Assembly: GCA_015065685.1 (NCBI GenBank)
Contig: SVPU01000014.1
Coordinates: 1-41,423 of the forward strand
Source of the DNA: Oscillospiraceae bacterium
GTDB taxonomy: Bacteria > Bacillota > Clostridia > Oscillospirales > Acutalibacteraceae
Length of the DNA stretch: 41,423 nt
Direction of reading: 5' to 3'
A program made the translations under genes and the position numbers. Positions 16,492-25,950 of this stretch are shown here, piece by piece. Numbering within the stretch: the stretch's first letter is position 1; the number at the start of each line of letters is the position of its first letter. The notes beneath the pieces were generated by a model. It ran no database searches and was not told the origin of the DNA. It saw only the letters and a program-made list of their open reading frames with translations.

Positions 16492-19083
16492 TCACTTTAA
16501 TTTCTTTATAACAATTTTTAATATTTCGTTGAACGGAACAATTAAAACCGCTAACAACAAACTCAAGATAAACTGACCAAAGTTTAAAATTGTTAAGCCA
16601 AACACAAAACCTGCAGGGGTAAAAATTAAGAATAAAATTATAAACAGGCTGATTGCGGCTGAAAAATTCATAAATCTGTTAGAAAAGATTTTCTTAGTGA
16701 AAACAGAACCTTCTTGCTTATTATTGAAGCAATGCAGAATTTGCGAAATTCCAAGTGTTGCAAAAGCCATTGTCATTGCTTTAGAGGTGTCATTAAAATC
16801 ATATCCAAATGCAAAAGAAACTATGGTTATGATTGTTATAAACAAACTTTGAAGCAAAATTGCAGTCCAAGTTTTCACATTTAAAATTTTACCTAATGAA
16901 GCCTTGTGCTCGGTAGTCATTATCTCTTCTTCGGCTTTTTCCAGACTTAAAGAGATTGCAGGGGCTGAATCGGTTAACAAATTTATCCACAAAAGTTGAA
17001 CAGCAGCCACAGGGAATGTTTTAAAGATAATTAAACCAAAGAATGCAGTTGCAAGTTCGGCAATATTGCAACTGAACAAATAAGAAATTGCTTTCTTAAT
17101 ATTACTGAATAATCCGCGGCTCTCACGAACGGCGTTAACAACCGAATCGAAGCGGTTATTCTGAATAATAATATCGGCATTTCCCTTTGCTACATCTGCA
17201 CCGTATTTACCGATTGCGCAGCCAACATCGGCGGCGGCCAGAGCATCAGCATCTTGAATGCTATCACCCGTTATGGTAACGATTTTACCAATTTTCTGCC
17301 AAGCCTTAACAATTCTGATTTTATCACTTGGCGAAACACGGGCAAATACGGAATATTTTTCAATATTCTGCTCGAGCTCCCAGTCGCTCAATTCATTAAG
17401 CTCGGCACCGGTTATCGCCAAAGTTTCATCAGTTAAAATACCAATTCTTCTCGCAACAGTTTTAGCAGTTGTGAGGTTATCGCCTGTTATCATAACAGTC
17501 TTGATGCCTGCACGGTTACAAGCTAAAATCTCATCGACAACACCTTCACGCGGCGGGTCATTAAGACCCAACAATCCAACAAAAGTAAGGTTGTTTTCAA
17601 TTTCCTCGGCAGTTGGGTTAGCGGGAATACTGTCAAGCTGACGCATTGCAATACATATCACTCTGAAAGCCTCGTTGGCAAGTCCATCATTAACTGCAAG
17701 AATCTGCTTTACATCGCAACCAACGCATTTTGGAACAACGGTTTCAGGCGCGCCCTTTACGATTGCAAAAGGTCGCTCATTAATCATTGTGATAACTGTC
17801 ATCGTTTTTCTTTCGGAATCGAAAGGAATTTCTGCAATATGCGGGAAAAGATTATCAATATCAACCTTAGACATTGAATTATAAGCCAAGCAGGCTTTTT
17901 CAATAGCATCTTCGGTTGAATCATTAGAAAGTGTTGAACAAGCAGTTGCAATTTTTAAAATGGTTGCATCGGTTTCGTCAATTCCGTCAACTTCAACATC
18001 GGTTAATTTTTTGCCGCCGAAAATACGCGATAAAACCATTTTATTTCTAGTTAAAACACCTGTTTTATCACAACAAATAACATCGGTTTTTCCGAGAAGC
18101 TCTGCAGCCTTTGCATCCTTAACGATGATTTTATCCTGCAAAATTCTGTGAACACCGATTGCAATAACAATGGTTGTGATAACGGGCAAGCCCTCAGGAA
18201 TAGCGGCAACCGCGAGGGCTACTGCATCAACTAAAACCTTAAGTGTCATACTAGCAAAGTTACCCGATGAAAAGTTTTGTAACAAGGCAATTATGAAAAC
18301 AAGTCCGCAAATACCCAAAATGGCAAGATTAACAATTTTACCGAATCCCTCAAGCTGTGTTTGAAGCGGTAATTTATCCTCACCGGTTTGCTGAAGCAAA
18401 GCAGAAGTTCTTCCAATTTCGGTTTCAAAGCCCGTGTCTGTTACAACGGCTTTTGCAGTTCCATGAGCCACACTACAGCCCATAAAAACTAAATTTGAAC
18501 GCTTTTCAATCGGTGTGATATCTTCAAGAATCAAATCAGAATCCTTTTCAACCGGAATTTCAACACCCGTTAAAACCGATTCGTTACATCTGAATTCGTT
18601 TGCTTCAATAATTCTCGCATCTGCGGGTATATAGTCCCCCGCCTCAAGCAATATAATATCGCCCGGAACTAACAAGGCAGCATCAATACGCTTAATAAGT
18701 CCCTCTCTTAAAACGGTGGCTTTGGGGTTTGTGATTTGTTTGATATCATCTAATGTATTATCACTATTATAAATGTTATAAGCGCTTACAAAGGCATTTA
18801 TCAGTATAATAGCAATTATTAAAAGCGGTGAAAAAACATTTATATTGCCATACATAAGCGACACAATAAAAGAAACCACCGCAGTTATAATAAGAGCAAT
18901 AACAAGCTTGCTTTTAAACTGTGCTAAAAATCTTTGGGTAAAGGTTGGCCTTTCAATTTTTGAAACAACATTTCTTCCAAACTGCTCGAGTCGGTCATCA
19001 GCAACGCCGTTTGCAAGACCAATTTTACTGTCAACACTCAGTTCTTCCAAAACACTGTTATAATCGGCACTGTGCCAAATCAT
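16492..19083 (-). CDS. P-type ATPase of the Ca2+ (P2A/PMCA-like) group with degenerate catalytic motifs
   Basis: By length (863 residues) and layout this is a P2-type cation pump: N-terminal domain, A domain, P/N domains and about ten membrane helices. Ion-site residues of the SERCA class are kept: PEGLP (296-300), NIAEL (673-677) and NLLTD (701-705). KGAPE (443-447), DPPRE (509-513) and TGDN (533-536) are also normal. However, the A-domain TGES reads TGVE (172-175), the phosphorylation motif DKTGTLT reads DKTGVLT (339-345, Asp339 present), and GDGxNDxP reads GDSIQDAD (606-613). Expected targets are Ca2+ or Mn2+, but turnover may be slow or absent. The start follows AAAGGGG and abuts the stop of the nfo-like gene with no gap. 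It could be an active variant subfamily. Confidence 0.88.
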   Translation of the reverse strand: MIWHSADYNSVLEELSVDSKIGLANGVADDRLEQFGRNVVSKIERPTFTQRFLAQFKSKLVIALIITAVVSFIVSLMYGNINVFSPLLIIAIILINAFVSAYNIYNSDNTLDDIKQITNPKATVLREGLIKRIDAALLVPGDIILLEAGDYIPADARIIEANEFRCNESVLTGVEIPVEKDSDLILEDITPIEKRSNLVFMGCSVAHGTAKAVVTDTGFETEIGRTSALLQQTGEDKLPLQTQLEGFGKIVNLAILGICGLVFIIALLQNFSSGNFASMTLKVLVDAVALAVAAIPEGLPVITTIVIAIGVHRILQDKIIVKDAKAAELLGKTDVICCDKTGVLTRNKMVLSRIFGGKKLTDVEVDGIDETDATILKIATACSTLSNDSTEDAIEKACLAYNSMSKVDIDNLFPHIAEIPFDSERKTMTVITMINERPFAIVKGAPETVVPKCVGCDVKQILAVNDGLANEAFRVICIAMRQLDSIPANPTAEEIENNLTFVGLLGLNDPPREGVVDEILACNRAGIKTVMITGDNLTTAKTVARRIGILTDETLAITGAELNELSDWELEQNIEKYSVFARVSPSDKIRIVKAWQKIGKIVTITGDSIQDADALAAADVGCAIGKYGADVAKGNADIIIQNNRFDSVVNAVRESRGLFSNIKKAISYLFSCNIAELATAFFGLIIFKTFPVAAVQLLWINLLTDSAPAISLSLEKAEEEIMTTEHKASLGKILNVKTWTAILLQSLFITIITIVSFAFGYDFNDTSKAMTMAFATLGISQILHCFNNKQEGSVFTKKIFSNRFMNFSAAISLFIILFLIFTPAGFVFGLTILNFGQFILSLLLAVLIVPFNEILKIVIKKLK

Positions 19084-19950
19084 TTAAATTGCCCCTTTCT
19101 TTGAAAAATTAATATAATAATCTTTCATCTGTTTAGCATCTTCAGCCTGTGTTCCGGCTGATTCGCAAATAAAAGTTGGACTGCAATCATATTTATAAAT
19201 TAACTCCATCAGCGGCTCGAAATCAGGACCATAAACATTATCTTCAAAGGTTAAATGTCTCTTCTCGCCGCCTGTTGTGTATTCAATTTTCGAAAAATGA
19301 GAATGGAAATTCTTGAATCTAAATTCTCCCAACTCATTTTTTACCGACAAAAGAACCTTTTCAAAATCAGATTTTTCATTAAGGCAACCAAGGTCTCTTG
19401 CATTTAAATGTCCGAAATCAATACAAGGAATAAGCCTTTCATCGATTTTGCAAAGCTCTAAAACCTCATAAAGAGTGCCCAATTGGTTAACCTTGCCCAT
19501 TGTCTCGGGACAAATATGAACATCGCCTAAACCCTCATTATCTAAAGCTGTGAGAGAAAGCTTCATCGTATCAATAGCAAGTATTAAAGCCTCTTCTCGC
19601 GAGATTTTACCGCAAGAACCCGTGTGAACAATAATTCTGTTTCCACCCATTGCCTTAACAGCTTTTGCGGAAGCCAAAATATAATTAACCGAGTTAAGTC
19701 TTTTTTCTTCTTCAACAGAGGACATTGAAATATAATACGGTGCGTGTAAAGATAGCTTGATACCCTTTTCCTTAGCCTTTTCGCCTAAGAGCTTTGCTTT
19801 TTCTTCACCGATGTTCACACCTCTGCCGCATTGGTACTCAAAACAGTCAAGTCCCATTCTGACAACAAATTCCGGAACATCCAAGCTGTTTTTAAAACCG
19901 AGTTTTGAAAAACTGTCAGAAGTGCCCGCAGGGCCAAAAATAGCAGCCAT
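19084..19950 (-). CDS. Endonuclease IV-like TIM-barrel protein (AP endonuclease family 2)
   Basis: Endonuclease IV (Nfo) cleaves DNA at abasic sites using three metal ions. The 288-residue product is the typical length and shows the family's metal ligands in order: SLHAPYY, VHTGSCG, PETMGK, IDFGHLNARD, FHSHFSKIEYTTGGEKRH and CESAGTQ. These match the Nfo signature blocks well, so a DNA-repair nuclease is likely, although the same fold includes sugar-phosphate isomerases. The ATG at 19950 follows GGAGG and is one base from the stop of yqeG. The stop abuts the start of the P-type ATPase gene, so the three are probably co-translated. Confidence 0.87.
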   Translation of the reverse strand: MAAIFGPAGTSDSFSKLGFKNSLDVPEFVVRMGLDCFEYQCGRGVNIGEEKAKLLGEKAKEKGIKLSLHAPYYISMSSVEEEKRLNSVNYILASAKAVKAMGGNRIIVHTGSCGKISREEALILAIDTMKLSLTALDNEGLGDVHICPETMGKVNQLGTLYEVLELCKIDERLIPCIDFGHLNARDLGCLNEKSDFEKVLLSVKNELGEFRFKNFHSHFSKIEYTTGGEKRHLTFEDNVYGPDFEPLMELIYKYDCSPTFICESAGTQAEDAKQMKDYYINFSKKGAI

Positions 19951-19951
19951 A

Positions 19952-20452
19952 TTAATCCTCCGTGTTTTTAATGTTATATTTATTTATAATAACCTTTTCA
20001 AGCCTGCGTCTTACCTTAAAGCTCCAACCATCTTCGGGTTTAATGGGCGTTAAAAGAATGGTTTTAACTCCCACCGCTTTACCACCGATTATATCGGTGA
20101 AAATTTGGTCGCCAACAATGGCAGCCTTTTTTCTTTTAATCTTCAATGCCTTAACTGCTCTTAAATAACCAAAAGGCAGAGGCTTTAATCCCAAAGAAAT
20201 AAAAGGAAGGTTAATCTTTTTAGCAAATGGCTCTACTCTTTTTTTCTTTGAATTAGAAAGAACAGTGAGCTTTATGCCGTTTTCTTTCATATATATAAGC
20301 CATTCTGAAAGCCCATCGGTCAAAATTTGGCCGTGATGGGTTGAAAGAGTATTATCAACATCTAAAATCAGAGCATCAATACCATATTTTTTAAGTAATT
20401 GAGGGGTAATATCAGTAACTCTTTCGAGTTTAATATCAGGAACAAATAACAT
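19952..20452 (-). CDS. yqeG: YqeG family HAD-type phosphatase
   Basis: This is a small HAD-superfamily hydrolase (subfamily IIIA) of the Firmicute YqeG family; relatives act on phosphatidylglycerophosphate-like or unknown substrates. The 166-residue product shows HAD motif I LDVDNTL (nucleophile Asp), motif II LSNS and motif III/IV GDQIFTDI. There is no cap domain and no signal peptide. I prefer the ATG at 20452 with GGTG six bases upstream over the GTG pair at 20464/20461. It lies behind the rpsU terminator, so expression may depend on read-through. Confidence 0.9.
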   Translation of the reverse strand: MLFVPDIKLERVTDITPQLLKKYGIDALILDVDNTLSTHHGQILTDGLSEWLIYMKENGIKLTVLSNSKKKRVEPFAKKINLPFISLGLKPLPFGYLRAVKALKIKRKKAAIVGDQIFTDIIGGKAVGVKTILLTPIKPEDGWSFKVRRRLEKVIINKYNIKNTED

Positions 20453-20471
20453 ATTTTTCACCACAAAAATA

Positions 20472-20498
20472 AAAAGCGGTTAAAATAACCGCTTTTTT
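20472..20498 (-). terminator. Rho-independent terminator of rpsU
   Basis: AAAGCGGTTA and TAACCGCTTT form a 10-bp stem with an AAA loop between rpsU and yqeG. On the minus strand it is followed by TTTTTATTTTT. Confidence 0.82.
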
Positions 20499-20504
20499 AA
20501 CTTA

Positions 20505-20681
20505 TTAGCGGAACTTTCTTTTACGAGCAGCTTCCGACTTCTTTTTACGCTTTACAGAGGGCTTTTCATAATGCTCTCTCTTACGAACTTCTTGAATTAC
20601 GCCGTCTTTCGCGGTTTGTCTTTTAAAGCGACGAAGAGCGTTATCAAGAGACTCGTTCTCTTTAATTCTAACTTGACTCAT
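20505..20681 (-). CDS. rpsU: Small ribosomal subunit protein bS21
   Basis: bS21 is a basic 30S protein that helps base-pairing between the Shine-Dalgarno sequence and 16S rRNA. I read a 58-residue product directly from the [22 protein letters not shown] at the start and a very Lys/Arg-rich tail ending RKRKFR, the usual bS21 form and length. The ATG at 20681 follows GGAGGGAGGG. It lies between secG and yqeG on the same strand and ends at a terminator. Confidence 0.97.
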   Translation of the reverse strand: MSQVRIKENESLDNALRRFKRQTAKDGVIQEVRKREHYEKPSVKRKKKSEAARKRKFR

Positions 20682-20756
20682 TTACATTCCCTCCCTCCGC
20701 ATAATATGCAGGGGTAATAATATTTTTGGGGTTAAACCCCTAAGAAGATATCTACC

Positions 20757-21005
20757 TTATCCTTTTAACGCGATAATATTTGCAACAATTGCTAAAACGA
20801 AGAACAAAATAGCAACATACTTTGTCCAACGAGCTAAGAAAGCGTCAAAAGTTCTTGCTTTGTTCTTTGAAAGAAAAGTATCAGCACCGCCGGAAATAGC
20901 GCCATTGATACCAGCACGACGACCGGGCTGCAAAAGAATAGCAATAATTATGACAAGGGAAACGAGTATAACCAGAATACCAAGAATAATTTCAACTGCG
21001 TTCAC
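20757..21005 (-). CDS. secG: Preprotein translocase subunit SecG
   Basis: SecG is the small membrane subunit that stimulates SecYEG-SecA protein export. Two hydrophobic helices (about 5-25 and 58-78) flank a polar loop with the family motif LLQPGRRAGINGAISGG. The start needs care: an ATG at 21020 gives 87 residues, but it has no ribosome site. GGAGGTG lies just after that ATG and six bases before a GTG at 21005, so I place the start there (MNAVEIILGILV, 82 residues), which matches SecG N-termini better. It has its own promoter at 21058-21086. Confidence 0.93.
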   Translation of the reverse strand: MNAVEIILGILVILVSLVIIIAILLQPGRRAGINGAISGGADTFLSKNKARTFDAFLARWTKYVAILFFVLAIVANIIALKG

Positions 21006-21057
21006 CTGTTTCACCTCCATACCAAAAACTCAAATGAACGTGTCAATAACTTTTATT

Positions 21058-21086
21058 ATAATAACACAAGCATTTATAATTTGCAA
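21058..21086 (-). promoter_or_regulatory. Promoter of the secG-rpsU unit
   Basis: On the minus strand TTGCAA (21086-21081) and TATTAT (21063-21058) are 17 bases apart; an overlapping TATAAT three bases downstream is an alternative -10. Confidence 0.55.
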
Positions 21087-21117
21087 CAATTATTTTTGAA
21101 AGTTGGATATTTTTTTA

Positions 21118-23529
21118 TTATTTAACAACAATATTTACCAATTTCTTTGGTACATACAACTCTTTTATAACTGTTTTGTCCTGAATTGCGCTTAAAACTG
21201 CGGCATCTGCCTTTGCAAGAGCGATTGCATCTGCGGCAGAAATATTAACATCAATATTAAGTCTTGCCTTAATTTTTCCGTTAACCTGCACCACAATTTC
21301 AACTGTAGAATCAACGCATTTTGCTTCATCAAATTCGGGCCATTTAGTTTGATTGAGCATACCCTCAAAGCCTGCAACCTCCCAAAGCTCCTCAGTAATA
21401 TGAGGTGCAAAAGGATTAAGCAGAATAATAAAGGTTTTAAACTCATCCTTAGTGATTTTACCGGTTGCCTGAATATTGTTATAAAGCGACATGAGCGCCG
21501 CAATAGCAGTATTCATCTTAAGACCCTCAATGTCTTCAGTAACCTTTTTAATAGTGCGGTGGAATTCTGCTTCTAATTCTTTTCTGTAACCGCACTCATC
21601 AGTAATAATTTCAGAAAGATTCCAAACCTTATCCAAGAAGCGCTTACTTCCCTTAATTGATGATTGACTCCAAGGAGCAGCCTTTTCAAAGTCGCCAATG
21701 AACATTTCATAAACGCGCATTGTATCTGCGCCGTAATTATCAATAATTTCATCGGGGTTTACAACATTGCCACGAGACTTTGACATCTTCTCGCCGTTCT
21801 CACCGAGAATCATACCATGGCTTGTGCGCTTAGCATAAGGCTCGGAAGTGGGAACAACACCGATATCATAAAGGAATTTATGCCAGAAACGGCTATAAAG
21901 CAAATGAAGTGTTGTGTGCTCCATGCCGCCGTTATACCAATCAATCGGGCTCCAATATTCAAGTGCTTCTTTAGAAGCCAACTCTTTATCGTTGTGTGGG
22001 TCGCAATATCTTAAGAAATACCACGAAGAGCCTGCCCACTGAGGCATTGTATCAGTTTCGCGCTTAGCGGGTGCTCCGCAGCAAGGACAAGTGGTGTTTA
22101 CCCAATCGGTCATCTTAGCTAAGGGCGATTCGCCATTATCGGTGGGTTCATAAGAATCAACATTTGGAAGCAACAATGGTAATTCGCTTTCAGGAAGCGG
22201 AACATAACCGCACTTTTCACAATAAACCATAGGAATGGGCTCGCCCCAATATCTCTGGCGTGAGAATACCCAGTCGCGCAGTTTATAGTTTGTCTTAACA
22301 AAGCCAATTCCCTTTTCAGTTAACCATTCCTGAATCTTCTTTTGAGCGTCTTTTACAGATAAACCGTTAAGGAAATCAGAATTAACAAGCACGCCTTCAT
22401 CACAATCGGTATAAGCAGCAGCTTGAACATCCTCACCGCCTGCAACAACCTCAATTATCGGCAAATTAAACTTTTTAGCAAAATCCCAGTCGCGTGTGTC
22501 ATGAGCGGGAACTGCCATAATAGCGCCTGTTCCGTAAGAAATAAGTACATAATCCGAAATAAAAATCGGGATTTCGGTGTTATTAACGGGGTTAATAGCA
22601 GTAACGCCCGAAAGCCTCACACCGCTTTTATCTTTAGCGAGCTCGGTTCTCTCAAAATCAGATTTTTTTGCAGCCTCAGCTTTATATGCTAAAACTTCAT
22701 CAATATTCTCGATTTTATCCTGCCATTTTTCGAGTAACGGATGCTCGGGCGACATAACCATATATGTTGCACCGAAAAGTGTGTCGGCACGAGTAGTGAA
22801 AATTTCGAAGGTATCGCCTATATTTGTTGAGAAGGTAACCTGTGTACCATAAGAACGGCCAATCCAGTTGCGTTGTTGAGTTTTAACACGGTCGATAAAA
22901 TCAACCTCGTTTAAACCTTCCAACAGCTTCTCTGCATAATCGGTAATTTTAAGCATCCATTGGCTTTTTTCCTTGTGAACAACTTCACTGCCGCAACGCT
23001 CACAAACGCCGTTTACAACTTCCTCGTTAGCGAGAACGCACTTACAAGATGTGCACCAGTTAACCGACATTTTTTTCTTATAAGCAAGACCTTTTTTATA
23101 AAGCTGTAAGAAAATCCACTGAGTCCATTTGTAATATGAAGGGTCGGTTGTATTGATTTCTCTTGTCCAATCAAAAGAGAAGCCTAAAGATTTAAGCTGT
23201 CTTTTAAAGTTGGCAACATTGTTTTCAGTAACAATGGAGGGATGAATGTGATTTTTTATAGCGAAGTTTTCGGTAGGAAGACCGAAAGCGTCCCAACCCA
23301 TAGGATAAAGAACATTATAGCCCTGCAATCTCTTTTTACGGGCAACGATGTCAATCGCCGTGTATGAACGAGGATGTCCAACATGAAGACCCTGAGCCGA
23401 AGGATATGGGAATTCAACCAAGCCATAAAACTTGGGTAAAGTATAATCATTTTTTGCAGCAAAGGTGTTGTTATCATCCCAAATTTTCTGCCACTTTTTT
23501 TCTATATCGGTGTAATTATAATTTTTCAT
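21118..23529 (-). CDS. leuS: Leucyl-tRNA synthetase
   Basis: LeuRS charges tRNA-Leu and edits mischarged norvaline or isoleucine. The 803-residue product is the usual bacterial length. The class I HIGH motif is HVGH (49-52) and the KMSKS loop is at 581-585. Between them lie a zinc-binding CxxC pair (CTSCKC, CERCGS), the CP1 editing domain (about 220-400, with the threonine-rich [14 protein letters not shown]), and a second Cys cluster (CEKCGY, CPCCGA). The anticodon-binding helical bundle and C-terminal domain (about 640-803) are complete. The ATG follows AGGAGG three bases after rsfS, at the end of the long housekeeping operon. Confidence 0.98.
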   Translation of the reverse strand: MKNYNYTDIEKKWQKIWDDNNTFAAKNDYTLPKFYGLVEFPYPSAQGLHVGHPRSYTAIDIVARKKRLQGYNVLYPMGWDAFGLPTENFAIKNHIHPSIVTENNVANFKRQLKSLGFSFDWTREINTTDPSYYKWTQWIFLQLYKKGLAYKKKMSVNWCTSCKCVLANEEVVNGVCERCGSEVVHKEKSQWMLKITDYAEKLLEGLNEVDFIDRVKTQQRNWIGRSYGTQVTFSTNIGDTFEIFTTRADTLFGATYMVMSPEHPLLEKWQDKIENIDEVLAYKAEAAKKSDFERTELAKDKSGVRLSGVTAINPVNNTEIPIFISDYVLISYGTGAIMAVPAHDTRDWDFAKKFNLPIIEVVAGGEDVQAAAYTDCDEGVLVNSDFLNGLSVKDAQKKIQEWLTEKGIGFVKTNYKLRDWVFSRQRYWGEPIPMVYCEKCGYVPLPESELPLLLPNVDSYEPTDNGESPLAKMTDWVNTTCPCCGAPAKRETDTMPQWAGSSWYFLRYCDPHNDKELASKEALEYWSPIDWYNGGMEHTTLHLLYSRFWHKFLYDIGVVPTSEPYAKRTSHGMILGENGEKMSKSRGNVVNPDEIIDNYGADTMRVYEMFIGDFEKAAPWSQSSIKGSKRFLDKVWNLSEIITDECGYRKELEAEFHRTIKKVTEDIEGLKMNTAIAALMSLYNNIQATGKITKDEFKTFIILLNPFAPHITEELWEVAGFEGMLNQTKWPEFDEAKCVDSTVEIVVQVNGKIKARLNIDVNISAADAIALAKADAAVLSAIQDKTVIKELYVPKKLVNIVVK

Positions 23530-23532
23530 CTC

Positions 23533-23898
23533 TTAATCCTCCTGAGAATTTTCTAAAATCTCGTTTAAATCAACCTGTTCGCCATCGCTCCACATTTTAT
23601 CAAGCCCGTAAAATTCACGCTCGTTGCGTGTGAAGATATGCACAATAACAGAGCCATAATCAAGCGCCAACCAACCCGTTGACCTACCTTCAATATGGTG
23701 TGGCTCAACGCCGTTTTCTTTTAATTTATCTTCAACCTCATCGCAAAGTGCTCTAAGCTGTGTTGTTGAATTTGCAGTGCAAATAACAAAATATTCTGCC
23801 AAAACAGTGAGCTCTGCAATTTTAATCACAGAAAGCTCCTTGCCCTTTTTCTCGTTAAGCGCATTTGCGGCAATTTTAATTATATCAAAAGCTTCCAT
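23533..23898 (-). CDS. rsfS: Ribosomal silencing factor RsfS
   Basis: RsfS binds uL14 on the 50S subunit and blocks joining with 30S when nutrients are low. I chose the ATG at 23898 (MEAFDIIKIAANAL), preceded by AGGAGG, giving 121 residues; an upstream TTG lies inside the ribosome site. Core motifs of the family are DYFVI-like EYFVICTANST, the HIEGRSTGWLALDYG segment and VIVHIFTRNEREFYGLDKMW. Its start codon overlaps the yqeK stop by one base (TAATG), so translation is coupled. Confidence 0.95.
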   Translation of the reverse strand: MEAFDIIKIAANALNEKKGKELSVIKIAELTVLAEYFVICTANSTTQLRALCDEVEDKLKENGVEPHHIEGRSTGWLALDYGSVIVHIFTRNEREFYGLDKMWSDGEQVDLNEILENSQED

Positions 23899-24473
23899 TA
23901 TTTTCCTCCTAAACAAGCTTGGTTATAAGCATCAACAGTGTCAGGGTGAATCGCTCTTCCCTGCCCAACTAAATCGTTTATTGAAAACTTTAATGCATAA
24001 ATAAACGCATCATCCAGTGAAATATCCACTAATTTTCTGATAACATCAACATCGGGATAATCTCTATCCTCAGATGTAAAATCAGCTAAATAAAGAATTT
24101 TTTCGGTTAAATTCATATCTGCCTTGGCAGTTGTGTGATATCTCACTGCCGATAAAATTTCTTCATCCTTTATATTTAAAAAATGCTTTAAATAGGCGCT
24201 GCCCGACATTGCATGCCACAGCTTTGGAGCATTTTTTTCAACAGCGGTTAAAATTATACCAAATGTATTAAAAATTTTCAAGTGTTCCTCTGATGATATA
24301 TTTTTTGTTATATCGTGCAGAAGACCTGCAAGATAACACTTTTCGGGGTCGCCGCTATATTTAACTGCCAAACGCTCTGCTTCTCGTGCAACACAAAGCG
24401 AGTGGTGGTATCTTTTTTCATTTAATTTTTCTTTTAATACGCTTTCATACGCAGCGTAATCATTATTAGGCAT
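23898..24473 (-). CDS. yqeK: YqeK, HD-domain diadenosine tetraphosphatase (symmetrical)
   Basis: YqeK is an iron-dependent HD-domain hydrolase that cleaves Ap4A to two ADP in Firmicutes. The 191-residue product starts at the ATG at 24473 with AGAGGT upstream; an earlier in-frame ATG at 24491 lies inside nadD. HD-domain ligands are visible: KRYHHSLCVAREA (first His), GLLHDITKN (HD pair), LWHAMSG, RYHTTA and LYLADFTSEDRDY. It overlaps nadD by eight bases and rsfS by one. The nadD-yqeK-rsfS order is common in Firmicutes. Confidence 0.95.
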   Translation of the reverse strand: MPNNDYAAYESVLKEKLNEKRYHHSLCVAREAERLAVKYSGDPEKCYLAGLLHDITKNISSEEHLKIFNTFGIILTAVEKNAPKLWHAMSGSAYLKHFLNIKDEEILSAVRYHTTAKADMNLTEKILYLADFTSEDRDYPDVDVIRKLVDISLDDAFIYALKFSINDLVGQGRAIHPDTVDAYNQACLGGK

Positions 24474-25059
24474 TATATATACCTCTTTCATTCAAGAATT
24501 CATAAATACCCTGCGGTAAAAGGCGTTTTGATTCACTGAAATTTTTTCGGATTTCGGTTGAACTGACACAAGGTATAATTTCATCCATAACAGTAAGCTT
24601 CATACCCTTTGCTCTTAACCTTTCCACAGAGTTGTTAAATTCATTTTCATCTGTATCGGCTCTTTTGAATGCAATAAAGGGAATTTCCTTTAAGAGCAAT
24701 TCATAGTTATACCATTTTTCAAAAAAAATAAGCATATCGCCGCCCATAACAAAGGCGAAATTTTCGTTTTTATATCTTGCTTTAAGCTCTAAAACCGTGT
24801 CATAAGTATAACTTCTGCCCTCGCGCTCAAACTCAATAAGGCAAAGCTCTGCTTTTTTAAACTCCCTCGATGCTATTTCGCACATTTTTATTCTGTCTTC
24901 ATCAGAAGCTAAAACATCGCACTGCTTGTGCGGTGGAATTCTATCAGGCATTATGAAAATTTTTTCAATGTTCTCACAAGATTCTAGTGCCTTTAGCATC
25001 TCATAATGGCCTATATGAAAGGGATTGAAAGTACCGCCGAAAATCGCAGTAACAGACAT
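24466..25059 (-). CDS. nadD: Nicotinate-nucleotide adenylyltransferase NadD
   Basis: NadD adenylates nicotinate mononucleotide in NAD synthesis. The 197-residue product has the nucleotidyltransferase motif FGGTFNPFHIGH (residues 7-18), the PPHK motif (RIPPHKQ), the middle MGGDMLIFFEKW and the C-terminal SSTEIR. These are the normal family features at normal length. The ATG at 25059 overlaps the yhbY stop by one base. Confidence 0.97.
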   Translation of the reverse strand: MSVTAIFGGTFNPFHIGHYEMLKALESCENIEKIFIMPDRIPPHKQCDVLASDEDRIKMCEIASREFKKAELCLIEFEREGRSYTYDTVLELKARYKNENFAFVMGGDMLIFFEKWYNYELLLKEIPFIAFKRADTDENEFNNSVERLRAKGMKLTVMDEIIPCVSSTEIRKNFSESKRLLPQGIYEFLNERGIYNA

Positions 25060-25352
25060 TATTTCACCAACTTAATAGTTTTGTTATTTTTACTTTCTTT
25101 ATAAAGAATAAAGCGTGTGCCGATAACCTGAACCACATCACTTTGGGTGCTTTCTGCCAAAGAATCTGCTGTTTCTCTGACACTTGTGGGACAGGTTTCT
25201 AAAATTCTGAGTTTTATCAATTCACGCGCTTCTAAGGCATCACTCACCTGTTTTACAGTGTTCTCGTTGATACCGCCTTTTCCAACCTGCAAAATAGTTT
25301 CCATATCGTTAGCCATTGCGCGAAGCTGAGCGCGCTGTCTGCTGTTTAACAT
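25059..25352 (-). CDS. yhbY: YhbY family RNA-binding protein (CRM domain)
   Basis: This 97-residue protein is a single CRS1-YhbY domain, a ribosome-assembly factor associated with pre-50S particles. It shows the family start LNSRQRAQLRAMAN, the GxxG-type RNA loop GKGGI and a basic C-terminus. It lies between rdgB (10-base gap) and nadD (1-base overlap), a common Firmicute arrangement. Confidence 0.94.
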   Translation of the reverse strand: MLNSRQRAQLRAMANDMETILQVGKGGINENTVKQVSDALEARELIKLRILETCPTSVRETADSLAESTQSDVVQVIGTRFILYKESKNNKTIKLVK

Positions 25353-25362
25353 AATCTACTCC

Positions 25363-25950
25363 TTAAATATACTTCTCTAATTCTTCTTTAAAAAGCTTTA
25401 AAGCCTTACCTCTGTGGCTTATACTATCCTTTTCTTCAGCCGAAAGATGCCCAAAGCATCCCTTTTCGCTTATAAATAGAGGGTCGTAACCGAAACCGCA
25501 ACTGCCCGATTCACTAAACGCAATATGACCGTGGCACTCACCTCTTACAGTGAACTGTCTGCCATCGGGAAAAACGCAAGCAATAGCGGCAACATAATAT
25601 GCCGTGCGCTTTTCCATTGGAACGCCTTCAAGCTCTTTTAAAATTTTCTTATTGTTATCGGCATCGTTTCCGTGGCCACCCGAATAACGCGCTGAATAAA
25701 TGCCGGGTGCTCCATCAAGAAAATCCACGCAAAGTCCCGAATCATCAGCAACGCTCATATAACCCGTTTCTCTAAGACCGGCCATTGCCTTTAAAACAGC
25801 ATTTTCTTCAAAGGTTGTGCCGGTTTCTTCTATTTCCTCCAAAGGCTTTGCAAGGTCTTTTTCACAGACAACCTCAAAGCCCATCGGAATTAGAATACGG
25901 CTTAGCTCAACCAATTTTTTTTGATTTTTTGTTGCAATAAAAACTTTCAT
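25363..25950 (-). CDS. rdgB: XTP/dITP (non-canonical purine NTP) pyrophosphatase RdgB
   Basis: RdgB hydrolyses XTP, dITP and ITP to monophosphates, keeping damaged purines out of DNA and RNA. The 195-residue product shows the Ham1 family motifs: ATKNQKKLVEL at the start, VADDSGLCVDFLDGAPGIYSA (substrate and metal site; Asp pair), GFGYDPLFI and SHRGKALK near the end. It abuts ftsY with a one-base overlap of start and stop. Confidence 0.96.
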   Translation of the reverse strand: MKVFIATKNQKKLVELSRILIPMGFEVVCEKDLAKPLEEIEETGTTFEENAVLKAMAGLRETGYMSVADDSGLCVDFLDGAPGIYSARYSGGHGNDADNNKKILKELEGVPMEKRTAYYVAAIACVFPDGRQFTVRGECHGHIAFSESGSCGFGYDPLFISEKGCFGHLSAEEKDSISHRGKALKLFKEELEKYI

